A stretch of DNA of 64,000 nt, taken from NCBI RefSeq assembly GCF_004331645.1, contig NZ_SJSK01000005.1, positions 124,001 through 188,000 on the forward strand. Direction: 5' to 3'. Origin of the DNA: Pedobacter frigiditerrae. GTDB taxonomy: Bacteria > Bacteroidota > Bacteroidia > Sphingobacteriales > Sphingobacteriaceae. Under the pieces are notes generated by a model. It saw only the letters and a list, made by a program, of their open reading frames with translations, did not search any database and was not told the origin of the DNA. A program made the translations under genes and the position numbers. Below are positions 17,932-27,083 of the stretch, piece by piece (position 1 is the first letter of the stretch; the number at the start of each line of letters is the position of its first letter).

Positions 17932-17945
17932 CTAAACCGATTTAG
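17932..17945 (-). promoter_or_regulatory. LacI-type operator, copy 1 (before GH3)
   Basis: CTAAACCGATTTAG on the plus strand, a palindrome broken only at the two bases beside the central CG. It is identical to copy 3 and reverse-complementary to copy 5. It lies 61 nt before the GH3 start. The adjoining eight bases on the coding strand (TATTTACA) are a poor match to TAnnTTTG, so the promoter position is less clear than at the other copies. Confidence 0.75.
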
Positions 17946-18025
17946 TGTAAATAAATATCCCTTTTAGAATATTTAAAAATCTTAAAGGTTATTAATAAGC
18001 GAAGGCGGAACCATCTTGCGTTAGA

Positions 18026-18127
18026 TTAAAAATCATCCAAATCAAAAGTTTGGTTCATTAACGTCCAATTCTCCCCGGAATATGCAAATGGCAGCGGCCG
18101 TTGAAAATTCCACATCAGTCTTTCCAT
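18026..18127 (-). CDS. Possible 33-residue small protein or gene remnant
   Basis: An ATG-initiated frame of 33 codons (MERLMWNFQRPLPFAYSGEN, continuing to DLDDF and TAA) lies 28 nt downstream of the GH78 stop on the same strand. Its composition (three Trp/Tyr, several Phe, GC-rich middle) is more protein-like than the flanking AT-rich spacer. It may be a remnant of a decayed enzyme gene or chance. No signal peptide or known motif. Confidence 0.2.
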   Translation of the reverse strand: MERLMWNFQRPLPFAYSGENWTLMNQTFDLDDF

Positions 18128-18155
18128 GTTAAATAATGTTTTTTCATTTTAGTCA

Positions 18156-21100
18156 TTATAAATTCTCCACCTCGAATTCGTAAATACCCGAACCCATTTC
18201 AATATTAACTCGGTTGTCCTCTTTTTTAAAATCTACAATTCCCGAAAGTTCTCTTAATTTTTTCCCATCAAAGTTGATTTGGTCTGGAGTACTTACGGGA
18301 ATAATGATTGTCGCAAATGCGTTTGCAGGAATCTCTACTTTCAAGTGTAATTTACCTGCTTCTTTCCTCCATTCTGACCTAATCAATCCATAAACAGAAC
18401 GATAGCTCGCCTTAACCCATTCTAATCCATCCTGAGGTTCTGGTTTGATAAAGAAATGTTTAAACCCAGCACTTTTAGGATCGTGTTTGATCCCAGCAAG
18501 ATCTCTATAAAACCAGGCGTCAACATCGCCAAACATGATATGGTTTTGCGAACCTAAACTCGGTTTCCCTTCCCTTCCCCATCCGCCAGGCAAGGCAGTA
18601 GCTCCTTGTTTAACAAGGTAACCCCAACCCGGATTTTTTGTATTATTGACTAACCTAAAGGCGAGGTCCGTATTGTGATAATCTGATAAAGTGCGCAGTA
18701 AGTGCTTGGTACCCAAAATCCCGGCATCAATATGTCCTGCACTGTCAATGTTATTTGACAGCGTTTTCAGCACCTCCTTTTTCATGTCATCAGGGACTAG
18801 GTCAAAATATAAAGAAGTGGATAATGCGGTTTGGCTACCATTGTCATAGGTGGCCTTGGACCTATCTAAGAAAGTGATGTTATAATTTTTTTTGACATCA
18901 TCTGCCAGAGACTGATATTTCAACATATCAGCATTGTTTCCCAAAATTTTTGCCGCGTTGGCCATAATTTGTGCATCTAGGAACAGATATGCATTGGCGG
19001 TTAGCTTCTTACTGGTTTGTGTATCATAAAATGCCCAGTCACCATAGGTGAAACCACCGGTCAAGCCATTTTTACGCTTTAATGCCAGGTTGTCCACATA
19101 TAATTTCAATTTGTCATAGTGTTTAGCCAACACTTTCACATCCCCATAATACTGATAAAGGTACCATGCTATTAGGTGATACGCACTGTTCCATTCGGGA
19201 TCCCAGTGTAAACCCCAATTTGCACTCGGAATAATGACCGGTAATTCACCATCAGGCATCATTGCATCGTAATTATCGTCTAAAAATTTCTCGTAAAAAG
19301 TGAGGGTATTAAAATTCATGATCCCCATTTCAGCAGCCAGATGTGCATCTCCCGTCCAGCCATTCTTTTCCCTCTGAGGACAATCTGTCGGGATATTTTG
19401 GGCATTGCTTAAATAAGCCTGGATTATAATTTTATGAATATCATTAATTAGCGTATTAGAAGTTTCTAATTTTCCATCCTGCTCAAACAACGTATGTGAA
19501 AATTTACCTGTAAAATTCTCCAATGATGGTTTAAAAGGCAAACCAGTAACTTCAATATACCTGAAACCATGATAGGTAAATTGCTGCTCCCAGGTTTCTT
19601 TGCCCTGACCCTTGAAAACATAAACATCAGTCTGGAAATATTGTTCGGGATGGGTTGGGGCCATGAAGGACATGATATTCCCCCTTTCAATGGTTCCATC
19701 AGGCTTTAAAAGCTCGGCATGTTTCATGGTCATTTTAGTGCCCTTTGGCGCACTCATGCTAATTTGCACATGACCAGAAAAGTTTTCGCCCATATCCACA
19801 ATATATACCCCAGGTTTTGGCTCTGTTACCGCAACTGGTTTAATGATTTTGGAAACAGCAACTGGCGGGCTTTGCATAGCCATCATTACACCTCCGGGAT
19901 CTGGCATTAACGTAACTTTTTTCCAAGCATTTTCTTTAAAGCCTGCTTTGCTCCAGTCACCTAATTCTTTATTGGCATCGTAAACGGTTCCTGAGTAAAT
20001 ACCGTCAGCCAAGATTGGACCTGTCGTTGCGTTCCATGAACCATCAGAGACAATGGTTTGCGATCGACCATCCGTGTATTCTATGAATAGTTGCAGTTTT
20101 AACCTTGGCCTGCCACGCCACGGTGCCCGCTCCAAATTCCATACGGCCAGATCATGGGTATCATACCAGCCAGTTCCCAATATGACCCCAAGCGCATTTT
20201 GCCCAGGAATGACTAGATTGGTGACATCATAAGTGGTGTATAGAATGCGTTTATCAAAACGGGTAAATCCCGCATCTCTCAACCTTTCGCCGCCTGCCTT
20301 CTTGCCGTTTAACTGTATTTCTGCCCAACCTGGCGCAGCAAAATAAACTCTTGCTCTTTTAACAGTTAATTTTTGGGCAACAAAATTTTTTCTTAAGTAC
20401 GGTGCCGGTTCTGACTGCAGAGGTGCATAGTCCAACATCCTAGACCAAGGCTTTTGTCCGAAATCGGCAATTTTAACAGCCTGATTTTCTTTTGTTTCGG
20501 GAGCAGCAATCAACCAGCTTTGATCTGATTTAATAAGTAAGGTATCTCCGTCCTGATAAATAACTTTAAGTCTGCCAATGAATCCACCCTGCTTTTCTCC
20601 CTTTTTCGCGAAAATCTCGATAGTATTTTTTACTTTCAGGAATTTGATAACATCAACTTTCTTTAGCTCCTCAAATTTCCCTTTTCCACCCGCTCCATAA
20701 ACTAGTTCCCCATTAATGAAGACATCCGCAAACTGGTCTGCTGTAAATAAAAAATAAGCCGACTTAATTTTTTTTGAGCTGTTAATGGTAAATTCCTTTT
20801 TAAGGCTTATTTTTGAAGATTTCAGATCTTTAGGGGCCCAAATCCAATCGCTACCGATAAGTTGATTATCAAAATCATCAAATGAGTTGTTGTGCCTGCC
20901 GATCCATTGAGCTTGCCATTCCGATTCCTTTAAAATACCCATTTCCCAATATGCAGGTTTGCTCCAAACTGCATTTTTTAATGCAGCATCCCAAACTTTC
21001 ACCTTCCAGTAATACACATTTCTGGACTTTAAAGGCTTTCCCATATAGCTCACCTGGTTGGAAGCTGCTGATCTGACTTCCCCGCTATCCCAAATGTCTC

Positions 21101-21344
21101 CAATATTTTTATCAAGATTCTGTTTTGAGGATGCCACTAAAATCTGATAAGCTCCTTGACTCCAATTTTTTTCTTTAGTTACCGTGATCCAACTTAATCG
21201 TGGATTTACTGCATCAATCCCTATTGGATCGATGGTGCTTTCACATCTTAGATTTTCAATACTGGAGGAATTGATCTGAGCAGAAGTGCTCCAACTTCCC
21301 AATAAGCAGAATATCAACAACAAATATGTTTTATGAAATGGCAT
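18156..21344 (-). CDS. Alpha-L-rhamnosidase, glycoside hydrolase family 78, secreted
   Basis: A 1,062-residue enzyme with a signal peptide (HKTYLLLIFCLLGSWSTSAQ). The N-terminal region holds a fibronectin-like domain (about 35-135), a jelly-roll with RLRDAGFTRFDKRILYTTYD at about 355-375 and further beta domains. The (alpha/alpha)6 barrel (about 620-970) contains TDCPQREKNGWTGDAH near residues 652-667, the GH78 motif that carries the general acid, and SQNHIMFGDVDAWFYRDLAG near the end. It would release terminal alpha-L-rhamnose from glycan fragments. Third gene of the unit GH29-esterase-GH78, 21 nt after the esterase. Confidence 0.95.
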   Translation of the reverse strand: MPFHKTYLLLIFCLLGSWSTSAQINSSSIENLRCESTIDPIGIDAVNPRLSWITVTKEKNWSQGAYQILVASSKQNLDKNIGDIWDSGEVRSAASNQVSYMGKPLKSRNVYYWKVKVWDAALKNAVWSKPAYWEMGILKESEWQAQWIGRHNNSFDDFDNQLIGSDWIWAPKDLKSSKISLKKEFTINSSKKIKSAYFLFTADQFADVFINGELVYGAGGKGKFEELKKVDVIKFLKVKNTIEIFAKKGEKQGGFIGRLKVIYQDGDTLLIKSDQSWLIAAPETKENQAVKIADFGQKPWSRMLDYAPLQSEPAPYLRKNFVAQKLTVKRARVYFAAPGWAEIQLNGKKAGGERLRDAGFTRFDKRILYTTYDVTNLVIPGQNALGVILGTGWYDTHDLAVWNLERAPWRGRPRLKLQLFIEYTDGRSQTIVSDGSWNATTGPILADGIYSGTVYDANKELGDWSKAGFKENAWKKVTLMPDPGGVMMAMQSPPVAVSKIIKPVAVTEPKPGVYIVDMGENFSGHVQISMSAPKGTKMTMKHAELLKPDGTIERGNIMSFMAPTHPEQYFQTDVYVFKGQGKETWEQQFTYHGFRYIEVTGLPFKPSLENFTGKFSHTLFEQDGKLETSNTLINDIHKIIIQAYLSNAQNIPTDCPQREKNGWTGDAHLAAEMGIMNFNTLTFYEKFLDDNYDAMMPDGELPVIIPSANWGLHWDPEWNSAYHLIAWYLYQYYGDVKVLAKHYDKLKLYVDNLALKRKNGLTGGFTYGDWAFYDTQTSKKLTANAYLFLDAQIMANAAKILGNNADMLKYQSLADDVKKNYNITFLDRSKATYDNGSQTALSTSLYFDLVPDDMKKEVLKTLSNNIDSAGHIDAGILGTKHLLRTLSDYHNTDLAFRLVNNTKNPGWGYLVKQGATALPGGWGREGKPSLGSQNHIMFGDVDAWFYRDLAGIKHDPKSAGFKHFFIKPEPQDGLEWVKASYRSVYGLIRSEWRKEAGKLHLKVEIPANAFATIIIPVSTPDQINFDGKKLRELSGIVDFKKEDNRVNIEMGSGIYEFEVENL

Positions 21345-21365
21345 AGTAATTATTTTAGTAGTGGA

Positions 21366-22271
21366 CTATTTATTATTTAAAACCTTATTCAAAAAAGCAG
21401 CTATTTCAGGTATTTTTTGTCTGGCGATGATATCATATCGGGCATGGCCCTTACCTTCCATGATATGGAGTTCTGAAAGCTGATCACCATTTTGAACCAT
21501 TGCTTTTTGGAGAGCGTGGGCATAGGCAACATTGATAAGTTCATCTTTATCGCCATGAAAAGTAATTACCGGTGGAGCGTTTTTTGCAACTAAAGTCGCG
21601 TTTTCTAAACCACCCCATAAATTGACCACCGCTGCTATGGGCAGTATTTCCTGATCAGAAATGTAGGCAGTGTAAAGTGCCGTCATCCCTCCTGCAGACC
21701 CGCCTGAAATCACTACTTTTCTGGTATCAAAACGATAAGTCTTAGCTTGCTTTTTAATCCATGACAAAGCCAGTTGTGCATCCTCTGAGGCGGTAATTAC
21801 GGCATGATCTAGGGCAGGGTGAAATTTTCCATCAACAGGTAAGCCTGCTGCCATATTTGAAGACGCACCTGACCCTTTTATGTTCTTACCCTTTAATGAC
21901 AATCGGTAATTTATTGAAATAATAGCAAAACCTTGTTCAGCGATATTGGTACAAATATCCTTGGTGCCTGATTTATCTCCATTGACAAAGCCTCCGCCAT
22001 GGATAAACAAGATGACCGGGAGTTTAGCACCTGAAACCTTATCGGGAATATAAAGATCTAGTGTACGGTCTGATGAGGTGTCCTTTTCAAGAGTTTCTGG
22101 CTGCGACCCGTACCTTAAATTTTGATAGACCTTTATACCACGCTTGATCCCATGATTTCCTTCGACCGGTTTTATTACTTGTGCCCAACAATTTAAGAAG
22201 CTAAACAGCAGCACCATGCCTAAGGTTGACATACACATCCCTTTGATCATCATTTTACCTTTATACATCAT
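21366..22271 (-). CDS. Alpha/beta hydrolase, probable carbohydrate esterase
   Basis: A 301-residue exported esterase. It has the HSL/BD-FAE-type oxyanion motif (FIHGGGFVNGD), the nucleophile elbow SGGSAGG with Ser192, and Asp and His candidates in FHGDKDELIN and GKGHARYD. Several Met codons occur in the first 14 residues; the signal-peptide core is MSTLGMVLLFSFLNCWAQ, so the true start may lie a few codons inside. The likely role is removal of acetyl or feruloyl groups that block glycosidases. It is 10 nt after GH29 and 21 nt before GH78, clearly in one operon with them. Confidence 0.85.
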   Translation of the reverse strand: MMYKGKMMIKGMCMSTLGMVLLFSFLNCWAQVIKPVEGNHGIKRGIKVYQNLRYGSQPETLEKDTSSDRTLDLYIPDKVSGAKLPVILFIHGGGFVNGDKSGTKDICTNIAEQGFAIISINYRLSLKGKNIKGSGASSNMAAGLPVDGKFHPALDHAVITASEDAQLALSWIKKQAKTYRFDTRKVVISGGSAGGMTALYTAYISDQEILPIAAVVNLWGGLENATLVAKNAPPVITFHGDKDELINVAYAHALQKAMVQNGDQLSELHIMEGKGHARYDIIARQKIPEIAAFLNKVLNNK

Positions 22272-22281
22272 TATCCATCAA

Positions 22282-24192
22282 TTAATCAATTGGTTTTAAA
22301 GTGATGTTTAAGGGCTGCAAGAACTGCTTTCCTGCGAAACTGTCTCCTTCCAGTTTGATCAGGTGTTTTCCTGCAGGAAGTTGTATGGTACCAACCTGTA
22401 AAGTCATTTCTACCCGTTGCTTTGAGGTAGTAGGTTGGTAGGCTACGGGGAACTTTTGATTAGCTATGATAACAAATACTTTTCCTGACTCGTTTTCACT
22501 GGCGGTATTGTAACTTAAAGTGATATTAAATTTTGCCGGCTCGTTCAATCTGGTCTTCCATTGAAGTGATTGACCTTTGCTTTTCCAGTTTTTCACGAAT
22601 TGCTGGTGTAGCTTACCCCCTCCGTATGAAAATCCCTGGCCTATTGTATCTGCATCAAAAACCTGCAATGTATTGGTGCCATTTTTTGCCGACAATAGGA
22701 TCTGTTTATCAATTTGTGGCTGGATTTTGGCCTTTAAAACAATAACACTATAGGAAGTATCTGGTGCTTTTTTAGGAACGGTGATTATTAGATCCTGGTT
22801 ATTCAACTGCGTTGTTTGCAACGGTTTCTGAGCTTTATCGCTAAGCAAATAAGCTTTTTCAATTGCTCCTCTGTAACCGCCCAAGGCTAATTTACCGTCT
22901 TTTGGCCACTGTTTGACCAATAAATAATAGGTGTTTCCCTTCTTGGTAGTTTCTCCCCATATTTGAGTTGCCAATGGACTGGCTTTTGTACCATAAATAG
23001 CTTCGCCGTTAATTTTCATCCAATCGCCAACTCCTTTTAAAATTGTTTTATCACGCTCGTCTATCGCACCATTACCCATAGGGCCTATATTCATTAAGAT
23101 ATTTCCACCTTTGCTGGCTGCACCTGCTAACAAACCAATGAAATGAGATGCAGGTTTCATTCGCATATCAAATTTGCTGTAACCATAGGACTCATTGGTG
23201 GTTGGAAGACCTTCCCAGCTTTGGTTTTGAGGACGGAAAAATGCCGGTTTATCCGTGGTGTTAAAATAATCGCCAAAATTCATTTCACCAAAGGTTACCA
23301 AACGCCCATTTACAACCACATCAGGCGCAACCTGTCTTAAATTTTCTAAAATTCTTAAATTTTCTGAGATTGGCAAATGCTGATTGGTATCAAACCAAAA
23401 AATATCAGGGTTGTATTTTGCCAATTCCTTTAATTGAGGAATCGCTTTCTCATCGACATATTTAGCCAGACGTGAAATATATTGCGGATAATTGTTCCAA
23501 TCAGTAGTGCCCTTTGTCAAGGCCTGAACATATTTCCCTGACACATCCCAGTCCCTGCCAGAAGCATCTATATGCTCCCAGTCATTGGCATGGGAATAGT
23601 AAAACCCAAACTTGATCCCATGTTTTTTTGCTGCATCCCTTAACTCTCTCATAGGGTCTCGCTTGAATGGCGTTAAACGGATATCATAAGGATAGGCGTC
23701 AGATGGCCACATGGCAAAACCATCATGGTGTTTGGCCGTAATGATCATGTATTTCATACCTGCATCCTTGGCTGCTTTCATCCACTCATCCGCGTTAAAC
23801 TTTAAAGGATTGAATTTATCAATTAATTCTTTTCGATAAACATCTTGAGGGATTTTTTTAGTTCTAAGGATTTGTTCCGCATATCCGCCAACTGGCTTAC
23901 CTTCCCATTCACCTCCAGCAAGAGAATAGACACCCCAATGCACAAACATCCCGAAACGGGCATCATCATACCATCGCATGCGTTCTTTGCTATTAGCCAT
24001 GGATTTTCTCCACCAGCTACCTTTTTCAAGTACTTTATTGACGGCATCTTTATCACTTTGCAGTTTTAATGCTTTGGTCGGGTCATCAAATTCTTCATAC
24101 TCGTTGGTAGTTGCAGACTTAACCTGCGCAAACATTGTTTGAACGTTTAGCAACAGAGCTGTCACTAAAAATAATCCGGAAAAATTTTTCAT
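22282..24192 (-). CDS. Alpha-L-fucosidase, glycoside hydrolase family 29 (A)
   Basis: A 636-residue secreted enzyme (signal peptide ending TMFAQ). The TIM barrel (about 60-390) shows RWYDDARFGMFVHWGVYS, the histidine motif ITAKHHDGFAMW and the nucleophile Asp268 in DIFWFDTN. A C-terminal beta-sandwich (about 420-636) follows. GH29 enzymes cleave terminal alpha-L-fucose with retention. First gene of its operon, with operator copy 2 just 22 nt upstream. It differs from the second GH29 in this window (37827-39608): FWFDTNQ versus IWFDTP around the nucleophile and an insertion after GGEWEGKP, so they probably act on different linkages. Confidence 0.95.
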   Translation of the reverse strand: MKNFSGLFLVTALLLNVQTMFAQVKSATTNEYEEFDDPTKALKLQSDKDAVNKVLEKGSWWRKSMANSKERMRWYDDARFGMFVHWGVYSLAGGEWEGKPVGGYAEQILRTKKIPQDVYRKELIDKFNPLKFNADEWMKAAKDAGMKYMIITAKHHDGFAMWPSDAYPYDIRLTPFKRDPMRELRDAAKKHGIKFGFYYSHANDWEHIDASGRDWDVSGKYVQALTKGTTDWNNYPQYISRLAKYVDEKAIPQLKELAKYNPDIFWFDTNQHLPISENLRILENLRQVAPDVVVNGRLVTFGEMNFGDYFNTTDKPAFFRPQNQSWEGLPTTNESYGYSKFDMRMKPASHFIGLLAGAASKGGNILMNIGPMGNGAIDERDKTILKGVGDWMKINGEAIYGTKASPLATQIWGETTKKGNTYYLLVKQWPKDGKLALGGYRGAIEKAYLLSDKAQKPLQTTQLNNQDLIITVPKKAPDTSYSVIVLKAKIQPQIDKQILLSAKNGTNTLQVFDADTIGQGFSYGGGKLHQQFVKNWKSKGQSLQWKTRLNEPAKFNITLSYNTASENESGKVFVIIANQKFPVAYQPTTSKQRVEMTLQVGTIQLPAGKHLIKLEGDSFAGKQFLQPLNITLKPID

Positions 24193-24213
24193 TAAATATT
24201 TGGTTATTGATTA

Positions 24214-24235
24214 ATAAATCGGTTTAGCAAATATA
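24214..24235 (-). promoter_or_regulatory. LacI-type operator copy 2 with adjoining -7 box (before GH29)
   Basis: On the plus strand ATAAATCGGTTTAG (24214-24227), matching the consensus CTAAAyCGrTTTAG except for the first base. On the coding strand it is directly preceded by TATATTTG (24228-24235), an exact match to the Bacteroidota -7 element TAnnTTTG. Transcription would therefore start inside the operator, about 30 nt before the GH29 start codon, and a bound repressor would block it. Confidence 0.8.
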
Positions 24236-24280
24236 ACAGTTTATTAATACCATCAGGTATAGATTCAAAATATATGATAA

Positions 24281-24316
24281 AACACCGCAGCAAATTCAAA
24301 GATTAGGGGCGGTGTT
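24281..24316 (-). terminator. Likely terminator after the CBM6/alginate-lyase-domain gene
   Basis: AACACCGC (24281-24288) pairs with GCGGTGTT (24309-24316), an 8-bp stem with a 20-nt loop, followed on the coding strand by a T/A-rich run. It lies 55 nt past the 24371 stop and upstream of the GH29 promoter, in the right place to separate the two units. Confidence 0.5.
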
Positions 24317-24370
24317 GTTTAAAAACTAAAGTTTTATTAAAGATTGATTTCTAATTCATCGTAGAAAACT

Positions 24371-26884
24371 CTAATTCTTAATTATCTTTTTATGGGTGGT
24401 TTCCTTGTCACCTAATATTTTAACAGTATAAATACCAGGAGTTAAATTAGAAAGGTTTAATGTACTATTATTGCTTACCTTAAAACTTTGCATTAATTGG
24501 CCCATTGCATTGTAAATGTTTAAAGTTGCCTTGTCATTAAAAGCATTACTTAACTTAACATTTAGGATATCTGAAACCGGGTTTGGAAATAAGCTAACAA
24601 TGTCATCAGCTAAACCGGGTTCTAGATTAACTCTAGTAATCGTATTTGCCGTTAACCCTGACGAGGTTGTAGCATCCCAGTTAAATTTTTCCCAGCTACC
24701 AACCGTGGGAACATCACACCTCATGGCGGTGCTTCCATTTTCTGAACTCACATGATAATTTCCGTTCTTTAAAGAAATCCACCCATCACCTTCTTCAAAC
24801 CACTTGAATTTACATTCAGCATCTATCGTGGTTTTATTAGCCTTCATTGAATAAGTGCCATTTCCAGACGAAACATACTTATTGTTATAAGCCTTTAATG
24901 CAATCAATCCACTACCAGCATCTACCACAAGGAATTTTTGCCAATTGCCCACACTGGTACTATTAGCCCATAAAGCGTCGTTAGGGTCATTATCGTCTGC
25001 CTGAACATATTTTCCTGAAGAAGCTTTTAGCCAAACAGTTTTGCCTATGGGATTCTCTGCAATGGTAATGTTATTTAGGTTAAACCCACTTGCTGCCACC
25101 GCTACTTTTAAGATATACGCTCCTGCAGTTAAAGACACATTAGTGATTTTTTTATCAGCCCATACCTGATTACCACCTGTGGAAGCCAAGCTCACATTTC
25201 CAGTCTTATCAACGCCATCAAATTCAAGTCTAATTTTACTGGTACTTACGCTTGCGGCATACCTAATGGTAATTTCATAGTTTTTTGTTTCCGGCACGTG
25301 AATGGTGTAGGTCAGCCATTCTCCGGTAACTGTCCAACCCACATTATAGCCCCCATCAGTGCATGTCTGTACGTCAACATCTTCTGAGGTCCTATAACTG
25401 CTACCAGAGTTGCCAGTAGTAGAATCATGGTAAGTAAGGCCTTCTCCGGCTAAGGGCGAATAATCAAAATCTTCAGCTTCGATTGTCCCTGGAAGTTTGT
25501 GAATTTCAAATTTAGTAAGTGCCGAGTTACAGGGCTCACCCACAAAATCTGCTTCACGATGATAAGTTAAACCTCCCCAGCCCGGCTGGTCTGTCGCATT
25601 CCCTGATTTTTCATAACTACTGATTTTCTTTTTAGCACTATCTATTGTAATATTGGTGTAAGTATAGGCTGAGGAAGCTAGTTTTGCGCGCACTTTGTAA
25701 TGAGCAGCCACCATTTCATAAACAGGACGTTTTTCATAGCTTGCCCTACCATCGGGACTCACGGCCTTTAAATAATTTAAGCCTTGCCTATCCCACAGGG
25801 CTGTAAAGGGAGGATTCCAGTTTAATGTTACCAAGTTATAACGGGTGGTATATTCAAAGCCAGCAAGAAGAAGGTTATTTGATTCTCCGTATAAATTGTC
25901 TCCCTGATTATACGCCATCTCTGCCACTGTGGCTAATGCCCCCAATCCTAGTTGTGCATGGTCCTGATCCCTTGCTGATTCTACACATTGACCTCTGGCA
26001 GTACCGGAAGACCTGATATAGTTGACTAGTGGACCGTTCATTAAGTAATTTTCTGGTATAGGATAGGTGGAAGGTATGGTGCGATTATACCTGTCCATAT
26101 AAGGGGTGCTTTCGTAAAGATCAGTTCTTGTTGGAGGCCCGCCAGGTAATGGATCAGAAAGTGGAGCTTGATTTTTGAAATATCTTAGCGCTCTGGCATA
26201 TAAAGCACTGTCGTCCGTATAAATGGCTATGGCCATCATGGTGTTTTGGGCAATTATTTCTTGATTTCCCCAAGTTAGCGGTGCAAAATAATTAACTGAG
26301 GCCTTGAAAGATTTATCCGAACCACTCTGATACAACAGCATTGTTTTAAAGTCTGCCTGATCTGAGGATGACCAACCGCCATAAGTATGCTTGATTATTT
26401 CTGCAGCATTTACTAGAAGATAACCATATAGACCCGCCGCTAAAGGGGTTGCACTGCCCGTAAATTTTTTCAGGTTCTTCCATGCCTTAAATATTTCTAT
26501 GGCTTTCTCGGCATGTCTGGAATCCTTTGTGAAAAACCACATGAGTGCATTTGAATATGCTGCCCTGCAATCGCTTTCCATTTCGTAACGGTTAATGGAG
26601 GGACTGGGTTCTCTCTTAATTTCAATCATGGTGTTATCACCACGCACCACATAGCCATAACTGGATTTTCCATCCGCTGCTAAGGCTAAATAAGAATCAT
26701 AATAAGGTTGCTTTTGGGCGTCGACCATATATTTCATGCGCTCCAAGTCAGACAACTTGTGCAAGATACCCGGATGAACAAATGGCTGGGCATATGAAAA
26801 TGTACCAAGGCACATGAAAAATAATAAAAGAGGTAGATGTAAATGATATTCAGTAATCGTTTTATGGTAGAATTTACTGTTCAT
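24371..26884 (-). CDS. Alginate-lyase-domain protein with CBM6, fascin-like and T9SS domains
   Basis: An 837-residue multi-domain secreted protein. In order: a signal-like segment ending TFSYAQ; an alginate-lyase-type (alpha/alpha) domain (about 50-420, with HPGILHKLSDLERMKYMV and AYSNALMWFFTKDSRHAEKA); a CBM6 (about 463-600, beginning IEAEDFDYS); a beta-trefoil/fascin-like domain (about 610-745, VWLKASSGKYVQADDNDPND); and a type IX secretion sorting domain (about 760-837, SLFPNPVSDILNVKLSN to KKIIKN). The last domain implies export by the Por system and attachment to, or release from, the cell surface. The lyase domain suggests cleavage of uronic-acid glycans, but the substrate is open. It is preceded by a hairpin (26931-26969), so it may be a separate unit or read-through from the lipoprotein lyases. 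Confidence 0.88.
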   Translation of the reverse strand: MNSKFYHKTITEYHLHLPLLLFFMCLGTFSYAQPFVHPGILHKLSDLERMKYMVDAQKQPYYDSYLALAADGKSSYGYVVRGDNTMIEIKREPSPSINRYEMESDCRAAYSNALMWFFTKDSRHAEKAIEIFKAWKNLKKFTGSATPLAAGLYGYLLVNAAEIIKHTYGGWSSSDQADFKTMLLYQSGSDKSFKASVNYFAPLTWGNQEIIAQNTMMAIAIYTDDSALYARALRYFKNQAPLSDPLPGGPPTRTDLYESTPYMDRYNRTIPSTYPIPENYLMNGPLVNYIRSSGTARGQCVESARDQDHAQLGLGALATVAEMAYNQGDNLYGESNNLLLAGFEYTTRYNLVTLNWNPPFTALWDRQGLNYLKAVSPDGRASYEKRPVYEMVAAHYKVRAKLASSAYTYTNITIDSAKKKISSYEKSGNATDQPGWGGLTYHREADFVGEPCNSALTKFEIHKLPGTIEAEDFDYSPLAGEGLTYHDSTTGNSGSSYRTSEDVDVQTCTDGGYNVGWTVTGEWLTYTIHVPETKNYEITIRYAASVSTSKIRLEFDGVDKTGNVSLASTGGNQVWADKKITNVSLTAGAYILKVAVAASGFNLNNITIAENPIGKTVWLKASSGKYVQADDNDPNDALWANSTSVGNWQKFLVVDAGSGLIALKAYNNKYVSSGNGTYSMKANKTTIDAECKFKWFEEGDGWISLKNGNYHVSSENGSTAMRCDVPTVGSWEKFNWDATTSSGLTANTITRVNLEPGLADDIVSLFPNPVSDILNVKLSNAFNDKATLNIYNAMGQLMQSFKVSNNSTLNLSNLTPGIYTVKILGDKETTHKKIIKN

Positions 26885-26894
26885 ATATACTGGG

Positions 26895-26908
26895 TTTAAC
26901 TGGTTAAA
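26895..26908. repeat. Small palindrome just upstream of the T9SS lyase gene
   Basis: TTTAACTGGTTAAA is palindromic apart from the central TG. It lies 10 nt before the start codon of the 837-residue protein. It is not the CTAAAyCGrTTTAG operator, but its position could make it a second type of regulatory site. Confidence 0.3.
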
Positions 26909-26930
26909 GAAATACGGGCGAGAAGGGAAT

Positions 26931-26969
26931 AAAAATGTAATGCCGAGTAAAAAGCAACATTACATTTTT
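26931..26969. terminator. Hairpin between the lipoprotein lyases and the T9SS lyase gene
   Basis: AAAAATGTAATG (26931-26942) pairs perfectly over 12 bp with CATTACATTTTT (26958-26969) around a 15-nt loop. It is AT-rich and ends in A/T runs on both strands, so it could work as a terminator in either direction. It lies 115 nt after the stop at 27084 and 47 nt before the next gene. Confidence 0.6.
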
Positions 26970-27083
26970 AAAATCATAATAATATTGGATTAAGTGATGT
27001 CTTAGGCAGATAACACTTTCTTATATTAATGCTATCGCTTAAGGTAATGCCCAGATGCACTGATGAAACTTATATATAGGCAG

